A DNA stretch of 64,000 nt. Origin: Mytilus californianus (taxonomy: Eukaryota > Mollusca > Bivalvia > Mytilida > Mytilidae). The DNA lies in NCBI RefSeq assembly GCF_021869535.1, contig NW_026262668.1:11516348-11580347 (forward strand), given 5' to 3'. The notes under the pieces were generated by a model, which ran no database searches, was not told the DNA's origin, and saw only the letters and a list, made by a program, of their open reading frames with translations. Of the stretch, positions 12,724 through 24,217 are shown piece after piece (position 1 is the first letter of the stretch; the number at the start of each line of letters is the position of its first letter). The translations under genes were made by a program, and so were the position numbers.

Positions 12724-12831
12724 AATAGTTATCCCATTCGGACTTGGTGTGTCAGTGTAAGGTCACCCTGATGGCCGGAGGCCAGAGTGTGATCTTACAC
12801 TGACACACCAAGTCCGAATGGGATAACTATT
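12724..12831. repeat. 108-bp near-perfect hairpin
   Basis: Arms of about 39 bp (aatagttatcccattcggac on the left, its complement on the right) match with a single mismatch. The loop holds the second small inverted pair atggcc/ggaggccag. It abuts the TIR element at 12831-13274. Confidence 0.85.
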
Positions 12832-13274
12832 TACATCCCAGCTATTCTAGATTAGATATAAAAAAAAACATTTATGCTTCATAAAATTTAATTTAGAACG
12901 CCACACAATCATTATAATATACTTTTATATTACTATATAGTATATACCCTTTATGAGCCCCTGACACAATGTTTAAATATGTTAAATTAACAGATTTCCA
13001 GTCGCCCTGGTGTAGGGGTATGAATCGTGGGTCTCTATACTAAAGGTCTTGAGTTCGAATCCCAGCATAGACACTGGATTTTTTATACATAAATTTTGAT
13101 AGTAAGTCTTTTTCCGTATAAATAATTCTAAGTTTTATTGTGGATTTGACATTCCCGCCAAAATGTTACAGAACAAATGAAAGCATGCAGAACAAAGAAA
13201 CTCAAGCTATGGTGATCTTGTAGAGGTGATCCGGCTCAGATCACCCCTGGTAGAACAAAGGAGCTGGGATGTAA
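12831..13274. mobile_element. Small TIR element carrying a tRNA-like sequence
   Basis: 13-bp perfect inverted ends, ttacatcccagct at 12831-12843 and its complement at 13262-13274. The interior contains the tRNA-like segment at about 13001-13075. No clear target duplication. Confidence 0.55.
13001..13075 (+). other. tRNA-like sequence (pseudo-tRNA or SINE head)
   Basis: It has an internal pol III A box tggtgtagggg (13008-13018) and a B box gttcgaatc (13053-13061) at normal tRNA spacing. The T-arm can form with one mismatch, but only three acceptor pairs form and no good anticodon stem was found. It is not called a functional tRNA. Confidence 0.5.
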
Positions 13275-13277
13275 CAG

Positions 13278-14326
13278 GTGTTACACGGACACTTTTTAGA
13301 TGATACACGGACACTTTTTATTTGTTACACGGACACTTTTCATGAATTGAATCACTCATGCATGATCAGTGAGTTCAAGGGCACTTTAAATTTCAATTAG
13401 ATTTGATTTTGATTTTTGGTGTTTTAACGCCACTTTTAAGCACCGCTTTTGGGCTATTTCGTGGCGGCCAGTTTTTATTGGTGGAGGAAACCACCGACCT
13501 TCGGTAGGAAAACTGACAATCCCAGTCAATTAAGATTGGAGTCGAGTGCACCCGCACGAGCGGGGTTCGTACTCACAACCTCAGTGTTGACTGGCTAGTG
13601 ATTATAGTAGTAACTACTTAGACCACTCGGCCACCGAGGCCCCCAAATTCCAATTAGATCTGAACTCTTTGTTTCACCGACATATTTCCTGTCTTTTTTA
13701 TTAACATATTTACGTTGGCATCAATAACTAAATTTTTTTCAAACAATTCCAGTATTTTACTATTCATATCATTACACTAAGGGATTGACCATTTAACTTC
13801 AAAAGGGGGGTTATGGTTTTTTTCGTAAAAAAATATTCTGATCCCCAATTTTATGAGAAAAAATATAGATTCAGATTCAGATTCAATATTTTATTAAAGT
13901 CTCACCACTTGTATAACATTATACATTCCAATATATTGTGGTCAAGCAGATAACAAAATAATGTTCTGGTTACTGATTTTCCGAATACCGTTTATAAAAG
14001 TGCTAATTTCGAAAAAAAAAATATTTGGATGATAGCGTTGAAAAACTAAATAATTTTCTTACTCAGAAGAAAACGTACCCCCCCCCCCCCCACTTTGAAA
14101 CTAAATGGTCGGTCCGTAAATGTATTTTTTTCCTTCAATATATAGACATGAATAGTATTCTGAACAATGCTGAAAGTAGAGAAATGCTGGTACCGACTTT
14201 TATATTTCAATAAAAAAAGACAGGGAATATATATATAAAAAAAATCAAATTTAATCAAAAGATAAAATCCCAATTAACTCACCAATGCACGATTGGTCCT
14301 ATAAATAAAAAGTGTCCGTGTAATAC
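13278..14326. mobile_element. Possible TIR element with 'ttacacggacactttt' ends
   Basis: Three copies of a 16-bp word, ttacacggacactttt (the middle one begins ata), lie at about 13280-13340, and an inverted copy (aaaaagtgtccgtgtaa) lies at about 14308-14324. The SINE at 13403 and a poly-C run lie inside. No duplication of the target was recognised. Confidence 0.4.
13403..13644 (-). mobile_element. tRNA-derived SINE with 15-bp target duplication
   Basis: On the minus strand the element starts gggggcctcggtggccgagt. It has an A box (tggccgagtgg, 13623-13633) and a B-box-like gtacgaacc (13564-13572) about 50 bp apart, as in a Leu/Ser-type tRNA head with long variable arm. A conserved-looking body follows, including 'ggtggtttcctccacc', a word seen in bivalve SINEs, and the element ends in an aatcaaaatcaa tail. 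The duplications aaatttcaattagat (13388-13402) and aaattccaattagat (13645-13659) differ at one base, showing LINE-mediated insertion. Confidence 0.88.
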
Positions 14327-16364
14327 ATATTCAAATAGGCAACAAATCTTGAAGAAAATCATTCAACTTATGTCACCAATTTTAGTCGGTAAGCTGCGAT
14401 TGGATCATATTGTGGCACGTGTTTAATCCTGATCAACACTATTAGAGATATATAAAAACCTATAAGCATGAATTTTTTTTTAAATTCAAAATATATGCCT
14501 ATATATATCTAATAACAAGACAAAATCCATTATTTCATAACATTTCATTTACTAATGAAATAGGAAATTCATTCTTTTTATACATTTATTTTGATATTGT
14601 ATTCATATATATTGAATTCCTATATATTGAATTTATAATATATTTGGGAGCAAACGTACGATTTTTAGTATTTTTTAAGGAGGAATGGGGAATGGAATGG
14701 CACATCCTGCATTTCTTCAACAAAAAAAGGATCAAGCCTGTTTAAATAAAAAAATATTTTACCTTCTCTCCCCCTTTTCCGTTTTCCCCAAATAAAAATC
14801 AATTGTTAACTTGCTTACCTCTGAAATCTTTTTCATACATTTGCATTTTAAAAGTCTCAAATGTGTACGACATTCATCTTTTACTTGACATGGTTCTTTT
14901 TTTATAAAATGATTAGATTCTTGAATTTTTTTAGAAAAAAAACTCTCGGCTGAAGGGAAGTGAAAAAAAGTTTGTTTTAACTGTAACTTACATTAACTGG
15001 TATATGGCCATTTAAGTTTCTAATCTGTTTAATTTTTCTACCACTTCTAAAATCCTGCAACGGTTGTTACCGGCCTGTTTCTTTGTTACCTTTGTATTGT
15101 ATCTAATACATATTAAAGAATTATTGAGTTATTCACAATAATACAAGAACATATCTCAAATGATTTAGCTCGTGCAATTAGATATATAAGGTCAAAAGCT
15201 GTTTAGACATAAATTATGCATTATACAAACAGGCAATGCCCAGAAAACCTTTTATTTCGAATTGGAATTTTGATAGTTTCTTATAATAAACACTTGGGGA
15301 TTACTTTTAGGTAGATGGTTTGTCTAAATGTTCGACGATAGATTCTTCTTAAACTTCTGCAAAAGACTTCTGGGTTAATTTACGTTCAAATGTCAACATA
15401 AAAACTGGGGGGTCACAGACCTTGTTTCTTCGTCAAAATACATTGAAATCAACGAAATCACAGTTATTTTAAATGGGTTAAATAGCGGAAACTTAATTTT
15501 TCCTTATTGGGGAAACACTTAACCGTAGAATTGGTTAAAATTCAATGAGAGAATTACATTCATAAATACTTCCAAAATATCAAATAAAAAACTCGGGAGG
15601 GGGGGGGGGGGGGGGGGGGGGGGTTGCTTACTTTCTTGAAACATCAAAATAACTCAAATTGTCCTATCAAATTCAATATAATTATCTGTCCTTGATTTTT
15701 GAAGGATTTTTTTCTAAAAATTTTAAATACGCTTAACGACACTCAATTTTTTGATAGTTTAATTCTTAAATTTCAAGCTTTAGATCTTTCTGTTGTAAAC
15801 TGAATGATACTTGGCAAATTATTTTTAAACCAAAAGAGTATGTTTGCAACATGCCCAGAAGGAATGCTCAGAAAAAGACATCCGATCTGCCTTAAGTGGT
15901 AATTGTTGTGCTAAATTTGAGACGAAGTATATCTAATGTGAGGTGTTCGGTCTGTATAACCCTTGGTTATCCGATTGAGAATGTCAATTTTTAATAAAGT
16001 TGTCACGTATTTAGACAATATATTATATACATGTACAATGTATATTCGAAAATAAAACATTCCTTTGTGCAGTAATGTCGCTACGTTGCCACATGTATAT
16101 AGTAATGTTTATGAATGAATGATTTTATTCTAATAAACTAATGACATAGTTATAGAGACAATAAGAATATACAACATTATAATGTACAGTGCATGTGTAA
16201 AAGAATGATCATATACATTTACCAAGAGAGACTTTCACATTAACAGCTTTAATATATCGACATAATTTTTCTACTGAAACTGTAATATTACTTGAAGAAA
16301 ACAGTTTACATAATTTTAAGGTGTTTGCATTTTTCCAATAAAATTCCGGTAAATATTTTTTTCT
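14327..16364. other. AT-rich intron sequence, nothing recognised apart from the G run
   Basis: No exon or repeat family was recognised. The stretch from 15840 to 16330 has less extreme composition but no open frame with protein-like composition. Confidence 0.45.
15599..15623 (+). repeat. 25-bp G run
   Basis: Uninterrupted G. Similar C runs lie at 23827-23851 and 53611-53644. Lengths of such runs are unreliable in assemblies. Confidence 0.9.
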
Positions 16365-17085
16365 TTAATTGTCTAAATATTTACAAGACAAAATATAATG
16401 ATATTCGTCACCGATTTCAGCCGAGTCATAGAGACGATATAATCTATCATTTCTTGACAGATTATGCCACCTCCCTGTCTCGACAAGTAAACGGTGACTA
16501 CCACATTTAAATTTACAAAACATATACATACAATTCAATGGTAAAATAAATATATATTCTTCAAATTTAAATTTTGTTTTAAATATTCTATAACGTGTAC
16601 CTTTGGAGGTAGAATTTATATTTTCATCCCATTCCTGTATAAATTGGTCTTTCAGTTTTTGTTCTACACATTTAGAAATCAACAAAGCAGAAAAAGAACC
16701 CTATTGATTCCAAATATTTAACATTCCACAATCGTCTAATGCGTTTTTTTTTTTATTTATAAAACATAACCATTTTACTCTATACAAACCATTATTATTC
16801 GAATAAATAAACAATATTTTATATAAAAGAGACGAGAGTTTACATGCTTTTCCATGTAAAAGGCGACACCAAAATTTTACCACGCAAACTATTGCATGAA
16901 TTGCAATGGAGTATCTAACCAGCTCTCCGTATATCATGAAATGTGGGGTGGATTGTTTTTAAAATGTAGTATATAAGTTTGCAGAATCACAATTGAGCCC
17001 TTTCGAGTAACTTCAAGTTTTCAAAACCCCAAATTTAACACCCATACAAAAGCATCGGTAAAATGGTTTTGTCGAACATATAAGA
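16365..17085 (-). pseudogene. Non-LTR retrotransposon 3' end, copy 1
   Basis: Minus-strand reading, with stops: MFDKTILPMLLYGC*IWGFE, then FHDIRRAG and GELVRYSIAI...KFWCRL, and after a frame change FKFEEYIFILP, FKCGSHRLLVETGRWHNLSR and GDEYHYILSC. These are the thumb and the C-terminal Cys/His region of a LINE of the same family as the one at 28.8-32.1 kb. It lies in the 15-kb sulfotransferase intron, same strand. Confidence 0.75.
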
Positions 17086-17358
17086 ATAAGAATATTTAAA
17101 TTTCCAATTAAAGGGCCCTATAAAGAGCTTTTATCACATTACATACAAATACATAAGATTAAAAATAAATTGAGAATATAAAAGAAAACAACACCGTTTT
17201 ACAATAACTGTTATATATGGCCAGGACAGAATCAGATAATACAAATAACTTCTATCAAATATACCACTCAAAATAAGTAATAGTGTGGCTAATTTGCATT
17301 TATTATCTTTGAACTTCTCCTTATCTCCAGATTTTTAGATAAATACTTTCCCAAACAT

Positions 17359-18081
17359 TTAGATACATCTAAACTGTCTTGTGTAAATAGCCTTGAAAAC
17401 TTTGAAAGATTGTTTAAAGATTGAAAAATTATTGCAGGTTAATGAAATTTCAGTAAAAAACTCATTTCTATTATCAACATATAGTGGACATTCAGTCACA
17501 AAGTGTATCTCATCCTCAACTTTATTAAATGTACAGTATAAACATCTTCTAAGTGTTCTATTCACATAAATGTTTGCATATCGATCAGTCTCAATCCTTA
17601 ATGGACGAGCGCTTATTCTAATCTTACAGATTGATTGCCTTAATCCAGAGCTCAAGCCTTAATCTAAAATCTTTTAGATCCAAATATTTTTCAAAACAAA
17701 ATAGAGTTTTAAAGGAAAAATAAATATTAAGTTTGCCTTGATCTGATTGTAATACTTTATTTCTATTTTTCTTCCAGAAATGGGGATAGTTTTTATATAG
17801 CTTATCTTTGATAAATTTTGTGAAAGAGTCGATATACTGGTTTTTAAGTTACATATTTGTATACCCAGCTTTTTTAAAATACAATCTATGCTTGAGAACC
17901 ATGTATTCGCTTTATTATTGTGAAGTTCTTTACTACATATATATGCATCATATAATAACATGTTCTCAGAATTATCTAGTCGATGATAATATTTTAACAT
18001 TGCTAACATAATATTAAAATACATTGGGTATCTCCCTAGTTCAGAAGTCACAGCAAGATTACTGGATTTTTTTGTATACAC
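17359..18081 (-). pseudogene. Non-LTR retrotransposon 3' end, copy 2 (related family)
   Basis: Two adjoining minus-strand frames. SNLAVTSELGRYPMYFNIML ... DAYICSKELHNNKANTWFSS is followed by LRQSICKIRISARPLRIETD and CLYCTFNKVEDEIHFVTECP. The RISxRPLRIETxRY...C-x2-C...H...C pattern is a LINE C-terminus distinct from copy 1. The reverse transcriptase core is missing. It ends less than 250 bp from the sulfotransferase exon at 18314. Confidence 0.7.
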
Positions 18082-18155
18082 CTAGAACATATTTCATAAA
18101 TTTGATGAACATTCACAAGTTGTCTGAAGAGCCGACGGCATCTATGCTAACACAG

Positions 18156-18222
18156 GGTTACGATCCAGTACCCTCCTGTGGAGAAGAGGGGACGATGAAG
18201 AGGAGGGTCCTGGATCGTAACC
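18156..18222. repeat. 67-bp hairpin
   Basis: The arms ggttacgatccagtaccctc and gagggtcctggatcgtaacc (one or two mismatches) surround a purine-rich loop (gtggagaagaggggacgatg). It lies 92 bp below the sulfotransferase exon. Confidence 0.7.
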
Positions 18223-18313
18223 ATTGGGTAGCAAAGATCATGATACGACGGCTGAAATCGCTGACTGTTGTTACCTTATAATACTTTGTGATCTTTTATT
18301 ATAAATTATTCAC

Positions 18314-18430
18314 CTGTTACAACATCATTCCTCTTGCTTATTACTGATGCAGCACGGCGGAAAGCCTGTATGTACTGTTCAAACCTCATTACACGTGAAG
18401 TACCATTTTCAGTACCACCGTACTTAATGC
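18314..18430 (-). CDS. CHST15-like: Sulfotransferase (CHST15-like), internal exon
   Basis: Third recognised exon of the minus-strand sulfotransferase gene. The acceptor is ttttgtccag and the donor is CAG|GTGAAT. It is 117 nt long: 2 bases finishing a split Gly codon, 38 codons, and 1 base that starts the next Gly codon. It is open in only one frame, and this is the frame demanded by the upstream exon (21490-21706, which ends with 1 base of a codon). The translation runs IKYGGTENGTSRVMRFEQY and ends SKRNDVVT, which leads directly into GEATP of the next exon. In human CHST15 the matching stretch lies between the KEPHWWTRKRFG region and the IIIGEAS motif. Little sequence identity is expected there, so the identification rests on phase, position and joined sense. 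Confidence 0.82.
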
Positions 18431-21400
18431 CTGGACAAAAGAAAACTAGGAATTGAAGGTAAATGCTTATAAACGTTAATATCAATGATAGTGTGTGGAT
18501 TTTATATTATAAAAGAAAGCTACGGGTGTTGTGTTCTGTTAGAGAATTTTATGTTTCAAACGAAACTTACGTACGCTAACGCAAGTAACTTAAGCTTACA
18601 ATTTTACGGACTTTTAAGACATAATATAAATTCTGGTTGTCTCCCTTCGCCGGTTTCAGCATTTCAGATTTCAGCCAGATAGTTATAATATTGTTTTAAT
18701 TCTAAAATAACATTCATGTATCAGGTACAGACAATTCGATTTTGGGGGGTGTGGGGAGAGTGCTGTGATATTAAAATGAAGATATTTCTGGTCCTGATTT
18801 TGACTGAATGAAATTGAATTCACAGTTGCCACCTTGAGTTGAAAAAAGGCCTACATTTTCCCCGTCGATAATTTTCAAAACAAAATATTTCCGCATCAAA
18901 ATCCCTCCCCTCCCCCGAAAATTTAATGATGGATGCCTAAATAACAAATTAAACAAGTTTATTTGTTAAACATAAGGTTCTACATTATACAATCATATCT
19001 ATTTGGAAATTGACTAGATCAAATTTGAAATAAACAGGCAGGACCCTCGAATTTAGGGTGAAACAAATTTTGGAAGAGCATTTACAAAATCAAAAGGCAG
19101 AATAAAAAAATTAACCGCAAAACAAGATGATTCGGAATATAGAAAAAATCATGTTGGCAAGCTAGAACAAAATCGAAATTTCGCCCAAAAAGTTAGAAAG
19201 AAAACAAATTTATCCATGCATCCCCTCCCCTAAAAATTAAAAGGGTTGCTCACTTATCAAAACAAGGACATTATTTTAGCTGAACAAAAGTTGAAAAGTC
19301 GATAAGTGCATAGGTCGACAGGTTGACAAGTTTAATTTTACAGTCAAACAAGTAATTAGAGTTAAAAATAATTCGAAATTTGAGAGGGTGTCGCCGTTTT
19401 TGAAAGAAAAAATAATGCCATAAGTTTGCTTATGACTGGAGAGTTATTTTTCAATCGTTGTGTCAACCATTTATTATTATTGTGCCCATCTCCACTCCCG
19501 ATAAGCACGGGTTTAATACTTCAACTGAACTGAACCACTTTTACGAAAATTCTATAGATTTTTATTACTTCAACCGGGTTAAACTTTGCCCAGCTCACTT
19601 GGGTGGTAACTATTGAAGGCCACTATTTTTAAACACCAATCTCGTCTTTTGAAAGCTGGGTTTAGTTTTGCCTGGTTGAAGTAATTAAAATTAATAGGGT
19701 TCACGTAAAATTGAATTAGCGTAGCTTTGGGACTTTAAAAGAATAGCAATTGAAGACAACCACTGAATTACAGGCTCCTGACTTAGGACAGGAACATACA
19801 TACAGAATGTGGCGGGGTTAAACATGTTAGCAAGATCCCAACCCTCCCCTCACCTGGGACAGTGGTGTAACAGTACAACATAAGAACGAACTATATAAAT
19901 CAGTTGAAAAAGGCTTAACTCATCAGATGGATAAAAATACAAATACTACAAATACAAGCCTAGTTTGGGTCCAATATTTAAGGCAATACTACAGGAAAAA
20001 TATATAAAGATGACCATTTCCGAAAACACTACTCGACATGGTTCACCTGTTATGGTAATGAATTGGTTTGACAGCTAAGCCAGTACAACATTGCCAGCTG
20101 ACAGGCAATTTCTATAGTTAATACGCTGATCGTGGTAAAAGGGGCGGATCCAATAATCTTAGAATCAAATCACATTCTTCGTTGACATAATGGTTAAGAT
20201 ATTATTACCCATTCTGCGTCATTTGATACCGTATCTCGCCTTGGATAACTTTCATGTCGCATTGGAATTTTTTTTTGTCGACACTCCGACTTTTTCTCTT
20301 TCTGCAACAGCATTCTTTTTTTTTCAGATTAATTACCTCTCCCCTGCGATGCTTCGAAGGGTAAAAGTAACACAATGCTACCTTCAATCCCTCTGCTTGT
20401 CCGTCGGGGCGTCCGTTCGTAACATCCCTGTTGACACTCTTGAATCTGCATACTACAATGGATTCTAAACATGGCAAATTTATCACACTGCGGTATTGTT
20501 TATTTTTACTTGCTATAATGAACTTTCCAGGTAAAAGTTTTCAAACTGCTTTTCTTGATAGATTATTTTTAATGACACACACGACACAGATCATTCATTT
20601 TAAAAAAGATCTGAGTTATCAATAAGACAATAAGATAATATGCTTGTATTAGGAAAACATTACAACGTACATGTATGTATTTACCTAAATTACTGAACTT
20701 GTGTCCTTAATCTTTGATCAACTTTTTTTTTTATCCTTTTTAGAATAAATATGTTCAAAAACTCATTTTCCCGTATACTCTTTGAACGCGGCACGCAATA
20801 TTCACAAATTAGTTGAAAATAAACTCTTTTTCTACGAAAATAGGGAAAATGGTTAACTGTATATCATTCAAAATATACCTGTATCCCCTGCGAACAAAGT
20901 TTGCCTTTTCGTATGTTCAGATATGAAGACTAATGTAAACTCTCGCTCGTGGAATACGCTATTTTAAATAGATTTGAACTAAACGGAGAAAGGGAGACAA
21001 ACACAATTTGTTTAGGTGTATTACGTACGTCAAAATATACGATTTTTGTTTAATTTACAAGTTTAATGGTCAACGGGAGTTAACATATAAACATTGTTTT
21101 TTTAAATGTTAAGGTATATTACGTTTAAGTAAGTCAAAAGCCTAAAATTCTGTATTTGTCCGTCTCTTTTGTGTTTAACCCACACCAATTTTCCTGTATT
21201 CGTCAACATTCTATCACTGCGTCATCAATTACGGTAATACATTTATTATTAGAGTACCAATGCATCCTATTAAAAATTAATCTTTTAAGACATGATCGTC
21301 TGACACTGTTGTCAAACGCTCTTTCTTGGGTCGTGGTTCTATAAATTTATACTAAAGAACCAATAGTGTGTTTCTATTTCATTTGTGAGGTAACCAAATT

Positions 21401-21489
21401 CCGAATACGTATGTTTAGATTAAAATAAACCTGTATTCATTTGGTAGAAATGATTTCTTTAATACATATTTGTTCTATAACGGTCATAC
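18431..21489. other. Sulfotransferase intron
   Basis: Bounded by exons in matching phase. Besides the repeat at 19765-19965, the piece at 20190-20470 has a 'gtccgtcggggcgtccgttc' patch of the kind seen in pearl-like elements. The remainder is AT-rich with nothing recognised. Confidence 0.6.
19765..19965 (+). repeat. Mussel-type dispersed repeat fragment
   Basis: 'ggctcctgacttaggacagg', 'gtggcggggttaaacatgtt' and 'gttgaaaaaggcttaactca' match the middle of the 4565-5060 family in degenerate form. It lies in the sulfotransferase intron. Confidence 0.6.
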
Positions 21490-21706
21490 CATAGTGACGA
21501 GCGTCGAAGAAGTGGATTTCTTTCAAGAGATTTTCAGCTTTATCTATAGGGTATTCCACATCAGGATGTTGTACTATTGAGTAGAAGATATCGGTAGTAC
21601 CACACTTAGGCATTCCTATTAGCATAAAGTATGGTAGGCATGAAAGTTCTCCGGAATCGGCATGCCAGCAAGGATTTTTATACTGTTTTTCAAATGGTAA
21701 CATCTT
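21490..21706 (-). CDS. CHST15-like: Sulfotransferase (CHST15-like), exon with 5' PAPS-binding loop
   Basis: Second recognised exon and the one that identifies the gene. The minus-strand acceptor is ttttattttcag and the donor is TATG|GTATGA; 72 codons plus 1 base. The translation carries NPCW followed by LSCLPYFMLIGMPKCGTTD. GMPKCGTTD is the 5'-phosphosulfate-binding loop of PAPS-dependent sulfotransferases, and the CW...LRCLP...IGQPKCGTTDLY arrangement is that of carbohydrate sulfotransferase 15 (N-acetylgalactosamine 4-sulfate 6-O-sulfotransferase), a Golgi type II membrane enzyme acting on chondroitin sulfate. Further on, KEIHFFDARHYG stands where the vertebrate protein has KEPHWWTRKRFG. 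The acceptor substrate in this animal cannot be read from the sequence; a related mollusc-specific carbohydrate sulfotransferase is possible. Confidence 0.9.
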
Positions 21707-21739
21707 CTGAAAATAAAACCATACGTGCAATTAATAATT

Positions 21740-21812
21740 TCTGTGTCATTTGGTCTCCTGTGAAGAGTTGTCTCATTGGCAATCATACCACATCTTCTTA
21801 TCTTTATAATTA
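21740..21812 (+). repeat. Short mussel-type repeat next to the sulfotransferase exon
   Basis: 'ttggtctcctgtgaagagtt' then 'ttggcaatcataccacatct'. The same words are at 47373-47437. It begins 35 bp from the exon acceptor. Confidence 0.7.
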
Positions 21813-22178
21813 ATACAATAAAGGACCTTTAAACATGTTTATTATAAGTTAGGAGGAATTAAGGGCATACGATACAGTTTTGATCTCACGGTGATTTTTT
21901 TACGAAAATTTGCATACAAGCTATTTTTAACATAATAAATTATCTTCATGTGCTAAATTTAGTGATAAATGGGGCCGACATTTTAGATATTTACTTAAAA
22001 TTTCGGTTTCTTGGACATTTCTACATGATCCTTTGGACAGACATAACTTTTTTGTTTTAAAAGATAAACACATGCGCATTTTTGTAAAATGATTTGGAAT
22101 ATCTGCGTTACAAAATTTTTGTAAAATTTTTTGAAAATATTCATTTTTATTAAAATTTCATGATTTTAGTAAAAAAAA

Positions 22179-23047
22179 TTCGTAAGGGTTCCGCGGAACC
22201 CAGTGTCTCGCCTACTTTTGCTGTTAATTGCAGGCTCAACAAAAATGAGGAAAAAAATTAATAAAAATATTCCTCTCTATACTATCTTTTGATTGTAAGT
22301 AGCTTCTGTCCAAGTTTGGTAAAAATCCAGGATGGTTTTTGAATCTAATAAATGTTTTTAAAACTTTAACTGCAGACTGTATGTAAAGTTAACTGGAAGA
22401 AAAACTAAGTCCATTTATAAGTAAAATACGGAAAAAATGGAACATATTTTTATCAAAATTTTCTTCTAGATACTATCTTATGATCATAAATAAGCTTCTG
22501 TCCAAGTGTAGTACAAATCCAGGATAGTTTAAGAAAGTTGTTAAAATTTTAAAAACTTTAACCACAGAGTGAATGTAATGTTAACTGGCAGAAAAACTAA
22601 GTCCATTTATAAGTAAAATACGGAAAAAATGGAATTTTTTTTTTACAAAATTTACTTCTGGATACTATCTTATGATCATAAACAAGCTTCTTTCCAAGTT
22701 TGGTAGAAATCCAGGATAGTTTAAGAAAGTTATTAAAATTTCAAAAACTTTAACCACAGAGTGAATGTAATGTTTCCTGGCAGAAAAACTAAGTCCATTT
22801 ATAAGTAAAATACGGAAAAAATGGAATTTTTTTTTTACAAAATTTACTTTTGAATATAATCTTATGATCATAAACAAGCTTCTGTCCAAGTTTGGTAGAA
22901 ATCCAGGATAGTTTAAGAAAGTTATTAAAATTTCAAAAACTTTAACCACAGAGTGAATATTTGTGGACGCCGCCGACGACGACGACGCCGACGGAATGTA
23001 GGATCGCTATGTCTCGCTTTTTCGACAAAAGTCGAAGGCTCGACAAA
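22179..23047 (-). repeat. Tandem-unit repeat element, family A copy 1
   Basis: The left end holds the perfect palindrome gggttccgcggaaccc and 'agtgtctcgcctac'. The interior has three to four units of about 192 bp ('actaagtccatttataagta' recurs at about 22404, 22596 and 22788). The right end has a run of gacgacgacgccgacgg, then 'gctatgtctcgctt' and the hairpin 'cgacaaaagtcg'. Head and tail words (cgagacatag, gcgagac) are shared with family B. Open frames here repeat with the unit and are not genes. Confidence 0.8.
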
Positions 23048-23310
23048 AACGGCATTTTTTGCTGCATATTTATCTAATTTAAAAAAAATTTATCGGTGAT
23101 TTTTTTCATAAAAAATGGTACAAATAATCTTCATACAGTATCAAGTCAAATGTCCTTTAAAAAAGAGGGGTCCATGTACTCGTTTTCAAGCTAATTATTA
23201 AAATCACTTAAAATATGCATTTTTTCCCGATATGTCGCCGTTTGACGTCGCTAAAAATAACATATTACGTAAGCAACGTCATTACCTCCCCTATGACTGT
23301 ACCGTATGCC

Positions 23311-23608
23311 ATTTTAAGAGGGTCGTATGGGGGTATCTTCATGACGAATAACGGTAAAAAATCTTGCCAAATGACGTTAACGGTAATTATTGGTGCATGA
23401 CGATAAAATGTACTTTCTTTATGACGATAAAAAAAAATCGACTGATTTTGACGAATCACGTGTAATTCTTTCCAAAAATAACGGTAACGGTTAATTATTT
23501 GAGACCTCTGACGAATCACGATGAAATTTTAACCAATTTGACGCTAACGGTAGTCGAAAATGACCATTTGACGAATGACGGTCAGGGCATTCCTACCCTC
23601 TTTAAGTT
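23311..23608. repeat. Degenerate array of 'tgacgaatgacggt'-like words between short inverted ends
   Basis: About ten imperfect copies of words such as 'atgacgaataacggt', 'tgacgaatcacg' and 'tgacgctaacggt' lie between ttaagagggt (left) and accctctttaa (right). The frames open across it are by-products of the array. It may be a small foldback element of the array type. Confidence 0.45.
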
Positions 23609-23826
23609 TGCAATTGCAATATGTTGTTTAATAGTAAAACGAGAAAAGTTAATACATAGAATTTTATCATCTTTTAGTCAATTGTATACTCTACAGATAT
23701 CAGTCAGTTGCATGGGCGGTCGAAATGATATAATCACTACAACTGTTGTGTGGTCGTCATTAAAAATTGGTCAGTCAAAATTGAACGAAGATATAGTTCA
23801 GGAAATGATTCAGGTACGTTTAACGA

Positions 23827-23851
23827 CCCCCCCCCCCCCCCCCCCCCCCCC
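23827..23851 (+). repeat. 25-bp C run
   Basis: Uninterrupted C, which produces a false poly-proline end on an open frame to its left. Confidence 0.9.
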
Positions 23852-24217
23852 TTTTTAATAATGTCCAGCCTTTATCCCTTTTCAAATATAGAACAATGTT
23901 TGTTCAAAGGATAGCATAATATGTGCTTATCCTTCTGGGACAAGTAAATAACTCACATTGTAGTTTCGTATTGATAAAGCTTTCATTTAAAAGTTACGAT
24001 ATTTGGTAAATGTTATTTTTTTTCTTTTATTTTCGTACACTTTTCTCTTTGTGCATCTTTTCTCACTATGTATTATTCGCCAATACGAGCACAGTTAAAA
24101 AAATCGGTATTTTTATAGAAAAAAAAATAAATTCTGGTCGGATTTTTTTGTGGGTAATATTTTGTACTCAATGAATATAGAATACGAAAGGCGTATTGTG
24201 CCCGACGGCTGTTTCAC

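Noticed and set aside
13001-13075. Functional tRNA gene
   Set aside because: A and B boxes are good but the acceptor stem has only three pairs and no anticodon stem fits.
22665-22949. 94-codon minus-strand frame
   Set aside because: It contains the same peptide twice because it spans one and a half units of the family A tandem repeat, and has no independent support.
23499-23858. 119-codon plus-strand frame ending in poly-proline
   Set aside because: Its start lies in the tgacgaat array and its end is the 25-bp C run; composition is not protein-like.
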